Source: an uncultured Kangiella sp.
GTDB lineage: Bacteria > Pseudomonadota > Gammaproteobacteria > Enterobacterales > DSM-103792
DNA: 13,930 nucleotides
Direction: 5' to 3'
NCBI GenBank assembly: GCA_946481205.1
Contig: CAMLNB010000085.1
Location: 1-13,930 of the forward strand
Made by a program: the position numbers and the translations under genes. Positions 1 through 6,207 of this stretch are shown here, piece by piece (position 1 is the stretch's first letter; each line of letters starts with the position of its first letter). The notes under the pieces were generated by a model, which worked only from the letters and a program-made list of their open reading frames with translations, was not told where the DNA came from and made no database searches.

Positions 1-1376
1 ACCGCCAGCACACGCAAACCGGATTGTGCAAACACGCTGACCTGTTCCAGCAATTGAGTGCGGCGAGTCTGATCAAGATGGCAGAGTTCGGCGATCGCTT
101 CCGGTGCGCCTTTGGCAGCAATGACCTGCTGACCGGTGGTCGTTGAACACCAGACCTGACTCATCGCCAGCAACTCACGCGACAGCGGATACTCGCGCAC
201 CATCTGCCAATCGGTGTGCAAATGACCGGCATCGATATGATCGGACAGACCGAGCTCGCGAATGGCGCGCTCCATCGGATCAAACGGATCTTGCCGGGTC
301 GCCAGCAGTGCGTATTCCACCAGCGTGTGCAGTGCTTCCGGCAGCGGCGCATCGGTTACTGCGGCGCCGAATCCGTCGGCATTGTGCAGGACCGCGACGG
401 TCATCCGGTTTTCGGTCAGCGTGCCGGTCTTGTCGACACAGAGCACGGTGGCCGCACCGAGTGCTTCAATGGCGGCAAGTTTGCGGGTCAACACCTGCTG
501 CTGCGACATCCGCCAAGCGCCGAGCGCCATAAATACCGTCATGACCACCGGCAACTCTTCTGGCAACAGCGACATGCTCACTGCAATGCCGGCGAGCACG
601 GCTTCCAGCCAATTGCCGCGAGTGAAACCGTAAACCAGCACGACCAGCGTGGCGAGCAGCACCGCCAGGATGCCCATGGTACGAACCAGTCGCGCTGATT
701 CGCGCTGCAAGGCGCTGTCGCCGCGGGTCTGGCCCTGCAATGCCTTGCCGATGCGACCGAGTTCGGTGTTGCGACCGGTGGCCAGAATTTCGGCGACGCC
801 ACTGCCGCGCGTGATCAGCGTGCCGGAATAAACCAAGGCGGTGTCGTCGCCACCTGGACGCGCCAATGTGGCGAGTACGGCATCACTGTGCTTGCTGACC
901 GGCAGCGATTCACCGGTCAGCAGTGATTCATCAACCTGCAACTGATTGCCATCGCGCAGCACGCCGTCCGCTGGAACGCGATCGCCTTCACTGAGCACGA
1001 CCCAGTCACCGATCACGACTTCGTTGCCGGCAATGCGCCGGCGTTCGCCATCGCGTATCACCAGTGCGCGCGGGCTCGACAAATCGCGCAGTGCCGCCAA
1101 TGCCCGTTCGGTTTTCTGGGCTTGATACAGCGTGATGCCGATAACCACCAGCATCGCAATGGCGAGCACCAGGGCATCGCGTGGTTCGCCAAGCAGCAGA
1201 TAGATGATGCTGCAGCTCAGCAGCAGCAGGAACATCGGTTCGCGCATCACCTCAAGGCCGATGCGCAACAGCGAGCGTGGCTTCGCGCTGGGCAGTTCGT
1301 TGCGGCCGTCACGCTGCAGACGCAGTGCGGCCTCAGCCTGACTGAGACCGGGAACTGCTGCGTTGTTGGTCGCCAT
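1..1376 (-). CDS. Cation-transporting P-type ATPase (N-terminal about 458 residues; truncated by window edge)
   Basis: This is an ATP-driven inner-membrane cation pump of the type II (Ca2+/Na+-ATPase-like) class; the ion cannot be read from what is visible. The N-terminus has a cation-ATPase N domain with no heavy-metal-binding domain, then a membrane hairpin rich in Leu/Ile. The actuator-domain motif TGES is at about residues 154-157, the membrane motif PEELP at 272-276, and the phosphorylation motif DKTGT starts at Asp315. KGAPE of the nucleotide-binding domain is at about 422-426. PEELP replaces the PEGL of classical Ca2+ pumps. The frame is open to the left edge, so the hinge motif and C-terminal helices are missing only because the window ends. 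ATG at 1376 is the most natural start; GTG at 1388 is in frame, and neither has a good ribosome-binding site. The gene follows the beta-propeller gene by 36 bases on the same strand, so cotranscription is likely. The family call is secure and the substrate is unknown. Confidence 0.93.
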   Translation of the reverse strand, partial: MATNNAAVPGLSQAEAALRLQRDGRNELPSAKPRSLLRIGLEVMREPMFLLLLSCSIIYLLLGEPRDALVLAIAMLVVIGITLYQAQKTERALAALRDLSSPRALVIRDGERRRIAGNEVVIGDWVVLSEGDRVPADGVLRDGNQLQVDESLLTGESLPVSKHSDAVLATLARPGGDDTALVYSGTLITRGSGVAEILATGRNTELGRIGKALQGQTRGDSALQRESARLVRTMGILAVLLATLVVLVYGFTRGNWLEAVLAGIAVSMSLLPEELPVVMTVFMALGAWRMSQQQVLTRKLAAIEALGAATVLCVDKTGTLTENRMTVAVLHNADGFGAAVTDAPLPEALHTLVEYALLATRQDPFDPMERAIRELGLSDHIDAGHLHTDWQMVREYPLSRELLAMSQVWCSTTTGQQVIAAKGAPEAIAELCHLDQTRRTQLLEQVSVFAQSGLRVLA

Positions 1377-1412
1377 GCCGCTGGTCACTACCCACGATCA
1401 GTGCTGTGCGGA

Positions 1413-2441
1413 TCAGCGCGGTGGTTTCGACACCACCAGCATCGACCAGCCGAGCCCATCCGGTTCTTTGCCGGCGGTCAGCGATTGCACGACCTTGCCG
1501 TTCAGATAATCGACTACCGAAATGGTATCGGCATTGGCGTGAGCAACGTAGGCCAGATTGCCTTCCGGCGGAATCAGAATGCCAATCGGCACGCTGCCGG
1601 CGGCAAAATCAGGGCCTAACAAACGGCCTTGCTGATCGGCTTTGGCGGCATCCTGAAACCGGATGCGACGCAGCTCTTTGCGCGTTGCGACATCGAAGAC
1701 GGCGAGCTCGGCGGATTTGGCATTGCTGACCAAGGCAAACTGACCGCTCGGTGTGATCTGGACGCGAATCGGAAAATTCGCACTGGCAATCGTTGCAAGG
1801 ACTTGCAGCGTTTTGCTGTTCAGCACGGTAACGGTATTTTGTTCGCGATTGGTCACCCAGACTTCTTTGCCGTCCGGTGTTACTGCGATGCCTTCGGCGC
1901 CTTTGCCGGTCGGAACATTGGCGATCAGTTGCCGGCTTTTCAGATCAATGGCGCTGACCGAGCCGGAGCCGATATTGGCAACAAAAGCTCGGCTCAGATC
2001 CGGCGTCACGGCAACCATGTGTGAAACCTGCTGGCCGGTGTTGATCGCGCTGATCGCACCGGTGCTGACGGTCAGCAGCAACAGCGCCTGATTCTGTTCG
2101 GCGGTCAGCACCACCCGATCCGGTTCCAGCCATTGAATGCCATGTGGCCGTTGGTATTTGCCGAGCGAAATCGTTTTGACGACGGTTGCCGCACTGATGT
2201 CGATCAAGGTCAACGAATTGCCAGGTTGTTGTTGGCCATAGTTGCTGATCAGCGCGTGGCGACCATCCGGTGCCACCGCCACTTCGTGCGGGCCGTGGCC
2301 GGTTGGCAAGGTCTTCAGGGTTTTGCCGCTGCGCGGATCGAGCAGCGAAACGCTGGCCTCGGCTTTGTTCAATACGATCAGCGTATCGGCAGCGAGGGTG
2401 CCGGGCAGCGCCAGCAGCAAACCCAGCCAGAGCGTTTTCAT
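1413..2441 (-). CDS. Exported YVTN-family beta-propeller protein
   Basis: The product is 342 residues. It begins with a signal peptide (MKTLWLGLLLALPGTLAA, cleavage probably near residue 18), so it should be periplasmic. The rest is made of blade repeats of the YVTN/cytochrome-d1-like type: a strand ending in V-x-D, a turn, 'G..P..VAV.PDG', then 'A.VSN' or 'VWVTN'. Clear blades include PHEVAVAPDGRHALISN, AEGIAVTPDGKEVWVTN and the last repeat with AYVAHANADTISVVD. No haem-binding CxxCH and no catalytic motif is visible. Such propellers act as binding or scaffold proteins; E. coli YncE is a relative in fold, but the ligand here is unknown. A GGAG ribosome-binding site (2449-2452, 7 bases before the ATG) supports the start. 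It lies 36 bases upstream of the P-type ATPase gene on the same strand, so a link to metal handling is possible but is only inferred. Confidence 0.88.
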   Translation of the reverse strand: MKTLWLGLLLALPGTLAADTLIVLNKAEASVSLLDPRSGKTLKTLPTGHGPHEVAVAPDGRHALISNYGQQQPGNSLTLIDISAATVVKTISLGKYQRPHGIQWLEPDRVVLTAEQNQALLLLTVSTGAISAINTGQQVSHMVAVTPDLSRAFVANIGSGSVSAIDLKSRQLIANVPTGKGAEGIAVTPDGKEVWVTNREQNTVTVLNSKTLQVLATIASANFPIRVQITPSGQFALVSNAKSAELAVFDVATRKELRRIRFQDAAKADQQGRLLGPDFAAGSVPIGILIPPEGNLAYVAHANADTISVVDYLNGKVVQSLTAGKEPDGLGWSMLVVSKPPR

Positions 2442-2501
2442 GGTCTGTCTCCGGTAAACGAACTGCCGTTAGCCTAGCGCGTTGTGGGCCGGTGTACAGC
2501 G

Positions 2502-3281
2502 TCAATCCTGCCAGAGCCAGCTGTCCATCGGCAGCGCGCCGTAACTGATTTCCGGCAAGTGGTGGCTAACGGTGCTATTACCGGCCGCACCAAGCGCGAC
2601 AAACAAGGGCAGCAAGTGCTCGTCGCTCGGATGATTGCGCACCGCTGCCGGCGCTTGCTGGCGATAGTCCAGCAAGGCTTCGGTATCGCGCTTGTCGATA
2701 GCGGTGATCAACCAGTGCCGGAATTGTTGCAACCAGTCGGGCGGCTGCTGATGTTGACCAGCCATGACTTCGCGCAGATTGTGACTGGACGAACCGCTGG
2801 CGAGGATCAGCACGCCTTGCTCGCGCAGCGCCTGCAGTGCCTGGCCGATGCGGTAATGCCAGGCTGGATCACGATTGGCTTGAATCGACAATTGCAGCAC
2901 CGGCAGATCGGCCTGTGGCCGCAAGAACAGCAGCGGCACCCAAGCGCCGTGATCGAGTCCCCGTTCGGGATGCTCCGATGCAGCAACACCATTTTGCTGC
3001 AACTGTTGTTGCACCAACGCGGCGACATCGGGTGCACCCGGCGCCGGATAGCGCAGCTGATACAGCGGTTCCGGGAAGCCGTAGAAATCGTGGATGGTCG
3101 CCGGCTGCGTGGCCGCGCTAACGGTTGGCGTTGCCGTGTCCCAGTGTGCAGAGATCACCAGAATGGCGCGCGCCGCCGGCAAGCGCTGACCCAGCTCACG
3201 CCAATAGGGACCGGTCGCGCCGGGTTGCAAGGGCAGTACGGGCGCGCCATGGGAAACAAACAGCACAGGCTGACGGTTCAT
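2502..3281 (-). CDS. ygiD: YgiD/DODA-type class III extradiol dioxygenase family protein
   Basis: The product is 259 residues, the usual size for the LigB-superfamily group containing plant 4,5-DOPA dioxygenase and E. coli YgiD. These enzymes use a non-haem metal to open catechol rings; YgiD acts on L-DOPA in vitro and its natural substrate is unclear. The conserved His residues are all present: His11 in SHGAP, His46 in SAHWD, His111 in DHGAWVPL and His167 in SGSSSHNL. The HDFYGFP motif at 64-70 is typical of the group. There is no signal peptide, so it should be cytoplasmic. The start at 3281 fits the usual N-terminus directly before the first strand, although no strong ribosome-binding site precedes it. 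It is separated by 157 bases from the phosphatase gene upstream and by 60 bases from the propeller gene downstream, all on the same strand. I see no catechol-pathway neighbours. Confidence 0.9.
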   Translation of the reverse strand: MNRQPVLFVSHGAPVLPLQPGATGPYWRELGQRLPAARAILVISAHWDTATPTVSAATQPATIHDFYGFPEPLYQLRYPAPGAPDVAALVQQQLQQNGVAASEHPERGLDHGAWVPLLFLRPQADLPVLQLSIQANRDPAWHYRIGQALQALREQGVLILASGSSSHNLREVMAGQHQQPPDWLQQFRHWLITAIDKRDTEALLDYRQQAPAAVRNHPSDEHLLPLFVALGAAGNSTVSHHLPEISYGALPMDSWLWQD

Positions 3282-3438
3282 AGGCAGGATTCGAATGAAA
3301 CAGATGTATTGCGATCGTCACCGCTTTGGCGGCAACAGACCAGCCACGATCCTTGACGATCTCGTTCAGCCGGATTGATGAAGTGCTCGGTGCGGCAACT
3401 CTGTGCAGGCACTCAGCACAAGCGGTTCGCACAAGCGC

Positions 3439-4230
3439 TCAGCGCCACCACTGCTTCAGCTTGTCGCGCCAACCGCCGCCTTCGTCGCCGCCGACATCAA
3501 GCAGTATCACCGAGACATTGTCGCGACCGCCAAGCTGATTGGCGGCATCGACCAGCGCTTGCGCGCGATCTTTCAGGTTCATCCAACTGTTGCCGAGCAG
3601 GGTGCCGATTTCCTGATCGCTGAGCAGATCGTTAAGGCCGTCGGAGCAGAGCAGATAGCGATCGCCCTCGACCAGTTCGTGCACGGCGGTCGCGATGATC
3701 GGCATCTTGTCCGAGCCGAGCACCTGCAGCAGGATATTTTTCTGGCTGGATTGGCGCGCTTCTTCTTCTGTCAGCAAGCCCTGATCGACATGCAGCTGGA
3801 CCAGCGAATGATCCTTGGTCAGCCGTTCGAATTTGCCATCGCGCCAGCGGTACAAGCGTGAGTCGCCAACGTGGGCGGCGATCAGCTGATCGGCACTGAG
3901 CACCACAGCGACCACGGTCGTGCCCATACCGGCACATTCCGGTTCGCGACTGGCACGGGTGCGGATCTGGCGCTGTGCTTCCTCGATAGCGATCAGCAGC
4001 TGCTCCTGCAGCTCGTCGACAATCGGCAGCTCCTGGTTCGCCATGGCCGCCTGCATCCGGGCCCGGATGGTGTCCACGGCCAGGTGGCTGGCGATTTCGC
4101 CGGCATTGGCGCCGCCCATGCCATCGGCCAGCACGGCAAAGCGGCCGGCCGGATCGGCATGGACGCAGTCCTCATTGCCACTGCGGACCCGGCCGACGTC
4201 GGTCTGAGCGTGCAGGCGAATCAACGCCAT
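3439..4230 (-). CDS. PP2C-family Ser/Thr protein phosphatase (PppA/Stp1-like)
   Basis: This is a 263-residue metal-dependent phosphatase that removes phosphate from Ser/Thr. All main PP2C motifs are present: D11 and GRVRSGNED (13-21), VLADGMGG with Asp36 (33-40), GMGTT (101-105), HVGDSRLYRW (120-129), CSDGLNDLLSD with Asp197 (195-205) and GGRDNVSVIL (234-243) with the last metal-binding Asp. The size is that of a bare catalytic domain without sensor or membrane segments. A longer frame begins at a GTG at 4263. I chose ATG 4230 because GGAGG (4240-4244) stands 9 bases before it and the fold begins immediately after. It is divergent from the FHA gene, with a 217-base gap, and a membrane kinase is encoded about 2 kb further on. 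This matches the PppA-Fha-PpkA set of T6SS threonine phosphorylation. The enzyme call is firm and the T6SS role is inferred. Confidence 0.95.
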   Translation of the reverse strand: MALIRLHAQTDVGRVRSGNEDCVHADPAGRFAVLADGMGGANAGEIASHLAVDTIRARMQAAMANQELPIVDELQEQLLIAIEEAQRQIRTRASREPECAGMGTTVVAVVLSADQLIAAHVGDSRLYRWRDGKFERLTKDHSLVQLHVDQGLLTEEEARQSSQKNILLQVLGSDKMPIIATAVHELVEGDRYLLCSDGLNDLLSDQEIGTLLGNSWMNLKDRAQALVDAANQLGGRDNVSVILLDVGGDEGGGWRDKLKQWWR

Positions 4231-4239
4231 GCCGCTCGC

Positions 4240-4244
4240 CCTCC
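4240..4244 (-). promoter_or_regulatory. Ribosome-binding site deciding the PP2C start
   Basis: On the minus strand this reads GGAGG, 9 bases before the ATG at 4230. It favours that start over the GTG at 4263, which has no comparable site. Confidence 0.7.
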
Positions 4245-4434
4245 GGCCCTGCTTTTCCCGCACCGTCCTGCCGTCACCGGGCTGCCCTCATTTGCACGTT
4301 GCCAGCAACCATAGCGGTGAGCGCTTGAACAGGCAACGGCGTAGCGACAGAATGCCGGGCACAATCGACATTGTTGGTTGCCGACAGTGGCTATTGTCGC
4401 CACCGACCTTCCTGCGCCGCGTTGGCGCCATCCC

Positions 4435-4439
4435 GGGGA
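4435..4439 (+). promoter_or_regulatory. Ribosome-binding site deciding the FHA-protein start
   Basis: GGGGA lies 8 bases before the ATG at 4448. The open frame continues upstream to 4229, but that extension resembles no domain and would overlap the start region of the divergent phosphatase gene. Confidence 0.65.
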
Positions 4440-4447
4440 TACCGCAG

Positions 4448-5425
4448 ATGGAATTGATCTTCGAAGCCGTTCAAGGCCCGTTTACCGGTGCCAGCATCGG
4501 TGCCACCGTCGCGCGCTTTGACAGCAGTGGCGGCATTATCGGCCGCTCGCCGGAATGCCAGCTGGTGCTCGACGACGCCGACCGCACCGTCTCGCGTCAG
4601 CATGCCGGCATCCGCCGCCGTGGTGACCGCTTTGTGCTGGAAGTGCTGTCGCAAATCAATCCGGTGCTGATTAATGAGCAGCCGCATCGACAAGGCGACA
4701 GCGTCGAACTCAACGATGGCGATACGCTCGCCATCGGTCCGTTCATGTTGCGTTTGAGGGTCCAGCAAGCTGCAGCGGCCAAAGCCGAGCCGGTATCGGC
4801 GGCACTGTCCGATGTGGGCAGTGCCGGCGCCGTTGACAGCCAGCGCGCGCTGCAGATTCTGTCGCAGGGCCTCGGTTTTCCGCTGCGCGCCAACAACGCC
4901 GCCGATGCCGAAGTCAAACTGCGCTTGTACGGTGAAATGCTCGCGGAAGCACTCGAGGGTCTGCGTCGCCTGATGCTGCAACGCGCGGAATCGAAAAGTG
5001 AGTTGGTGCCGGCCAATCGCACCATCGCCGTTGCCACCGACAAGAATCCGATCAAGCACGGCGCCACCCGTCAGGAAATGCTGACGCTGCTGTTCTCGTC
5101 GGAAGCGATCGCCGCCGGCATCGTCGACCCGGTGTCCGCCGTGCGCGACGCAATGACCGATATCCATCAACACGAAGAAGCGATGCTGGCGGGTCTGCAT
5201 GGCGCGGTCGACGGCGCGCTGAAGCGGCTGTCACCGGAAGCGATGGAAAAAGAAGTGTCCGGCGGCTTCCTGCCGGCGCTGCGCAAAGCCGCGCTGTGGG
5301 ATCACTACGTCAGTCGCCACGGCGAATTGTCCGCCAGCATGATGAAAGCCGGCAGCACCGGCATCTGGGATGATTTCAAGCAGGCGTACAACGACGAAGC
5401 GGCGCGGCAGAAAGCGCGCAAATAA
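4448..5425 (+). CDS. tagH: T6SS-associated FHA-domain protein (TagH/Fha-like)
   Basis: The product is 325 residues with an N-terminal FHA domain (about 1-105), a phosphothreonine-binding module. Visible signature residues are GRSPEC (Gly32-Arg33), SRQH (Ser49, His52) and the Asn pair at 71 and 76. A linker follows. The C-terminal part (about 195-325) resembles the domain of T6SS TagH/ImpI proteins: NPIKHG, then a helix with MLTLLFS, then a region with FLPALRKAALWDHY. In known systems (Fha1 of Pseudomonas aeruginosa), PpkA phosphorylates the FHA protein and PppA dephosphorylates it, controlling assembly of the secretion apparatus. Here phosphatase and kinase genes flank it, but no tss structural gene is present. 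The start was set by a GGGGA site. I am confident of the FHA domain and fairly confident of the TagH assignment. Confidence 0.87.
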   Translation: MELIFEAVQGPFTGASIGATVARFDSSGGIIGRSPECQLVLDDADRTVSRQHAGIRRRGDRFVLEVLSQINPVLINEQPHRQGDSVELNDGDTLAIGPFMLRLRVQQAAAAKAEPVSAALSDVGSAGAVDSQRALQILSQGLGFPLRANNAADAEVKLRLYGEMLAEALEGLRRLMLQRAESKSELVPANRTIAVATDKNPIKHGATRQEMLTLLFSSEAIAAGIVDPVSAVRDAMTDIHQHEEAMLAGLHGAVDGALKRLSPEAMEKEVSGGFLPALRKAALWDHYVSRHGELSASMMKAGSTGIWDDFKQAYNDEAARQKARK

Positions 5426-5511
5426 GTGTCGGCAACAGGGCACGAGGCCGGGTAGCGTGACTGTGCGCAGGCCCGTGTTCTGCCGCAGATGTCGATCGCT
5501 ATGCCAGCTCT

Positions 5512-5524
5512 CAAGCTTCGCTTG
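5512..5524 (+). terminator. Weak candidate terminator hairpin after the FHA gene
   Basis: CAAGC and GCTTG form a 5-bp stem around a TTC loop, followed by only three T residues. It is the best candidate in the 194-base gap between the FHA and sugar-transferase genes. The stem is short and the T run poor, so it may be chance. Confidence 0.2.
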
Positions 5525-5562
5525 TTTGCACGCCAAACCCCTATGCACAATGATCCGAAATG

Positions 5563-5584
5563 CCGTTGCCGTGATTGGCAACGG
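5563..5584 (+). promoter_or_regulatory. Perfect inverted repeat upstream of the sugar transferase
   Basis: CCGTTGCC and GGCAACGG form an exact 8-bp inverted repeat around GTGATT, ending 35 bases before the ATG at 5620. No T run follows, so it is not an ordinary intrinsic terminator. It could be an operator for a dimeric regulator or an RNA hairpin in the leader. Confidence 0.45.
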
Positions 5585-5619
5585 TGTGATTGCTGTTCGC
5601 CACAACAAGCCAATTTGTC

Positions 5620-6174
5620 ATGAAACTGATTCGCTGTTTTGATGTGTTGCTGTCCGTCATCGGTTTGCTGTTGGCGCTGCCGGTTTTGTTGTTGCTGGTG
5701 TTGATCGGCTGGTTTGATACTGGCTCGCCGCTGTTTCTGCAGCAGCGGGTTGGCCGCCGGCAACGACCGTTCACCTTGGTGAAGCTGCGCACGATGCGGA
5801 TGGACACGCCGGATGTCGCCACCCATCTTGCCAGTCGCGCTGCCGTCACGCGCTGGGGCGCGATGCTGCGCCATTACAAGCTCGACGAGTTGCCGCAGCT
5901 GTGGAATGTGCTGAAAGGCGAGATGAGTCTGGTGGGGCCGCGGCCTTGTCTGTTCAACCAAACCGAGTTGATCACCGAACGTGCGCAGCGCGGGGTGCTG
6001 GAACACCGTCCTGGCATCACCGGCTTGGCGCAGCTGCAAGGCGTCGATATGTCGGTGCCGAAACGGCTGGCCGAGATCGATCAGCAGATGATGCAGCAGC
6101 TGAGTTTGTCCGCGTATTTCCGTTATATCTGGCAAACGGCGGTTGGTGGTGGCCGTGGTGATCCGGCCCAGTAG
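5620..6174 (+). CDS. Monotopic phosphoglycosyl transferase (bacterial sugar transferase, PglC-like)
   Basis: The product is 184 residues, the size of the minimal PglC-type catalytic unit. Such enzymes move a sugar-1-phosphate from a UDP-sugar to undecaprenyl phosphate, the first membrane step of many glycan pathways. The N-terminal hydrophobic segment (about 9-31) contains a Pro at 21, as expected for the re-entrant membrane helix. Then come PLFLQQRVGRR (37-47), FTLVKLRTM (51-59), the catalytic Asp89-Glu90 in KLDELPQLWNVLKGEM, SLVGPRP (103-109) and RPGITGLAQ. It lacks the extra N-terminal helices of WcaJ-type relatives. ATG 5620 is chosen because the protein then starts at the membrane segment; a TTG at 5590 is also in frame and neither start has a strong ribosome-binding site. 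No other glycosyltransferase, flippase or polymerase gene is in view. It sits between the FHA and kinase genes and converges with the kinase gene. Confidence 0.92.
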   Translation: MKLIRCFDVLLSVIGLLLALPVLLLLVLIGWFDTGSPLFLQQRVGRRQRPFTLVKLRTMRMDTPDVATHLASRAAVTRWGAMLRHYKLDELPQLWNVLKGEMSLVGPRPCLFNQTELITERAQRGVLEHRPGITGLAQLQGVDMSVPKRLAEIDQQMMQQLSLSAYFRYIWQTAVGGGRGDPAQ

Positions 6175-6183
6175 GCGTCCGGC

Positions 6184-6205
6184 GGCAGTGCGCGAACGCA
6201 CTGCC
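6184..6205. terminator. Strong hairpin between convergent genes, probable bidirectional terminator
   Basis: GGCAGTGCG and CGCACTGCC form a perfect 9-bp stem with a CGAA loop on the plus strand and TTCG on the minus strand. It begins 9 bases after the transferase stop codon and ends 2 bases before the kinase stop codon. No long T run follows on either strand, so termination may be imperfect or the hairpin may protect the 3' ends. Confidence 0.6.
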
Positions 6206-6207
6206 AA

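Noticed and set aside
2484..3356. Plus-strand 290-codon frame opposite the dioxygenase gene
   Set aside because: It lies antisense to a gene with all catalytic His residues in place; its own translation shows no family features.
4361..4399. Small inverted repeats (ACAAT/ATTGT and CGACA/TGTCG) upstream of the FHA gene
   Set aside because: The stems are only 5 bp, at a level expected by chance. I did not call an operator or promoter there; -35-like and -10-like hexamers in this gap were all weak.
4229..4447. Upstream extension of the FHA protein
   Set aside because: There is no domain and no ribosome-binding site, and it would run through the divergent promoter region. The GGGGA site at 4435-4439 supports ATG 4448.
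4391..5200. Minus-strand 269-codon frame opposite the FHA gene
   Set aside because: It is a shadow of the FHA gene, with no recognisable fold and no ribosome-binding site.
5305..6207. Minus-strand 300-codon frame opposite the sugar transferase
   Set aside because: The sequence is His/Gln/Arg-rich without any motif and lies antisense to two well-supported genes.
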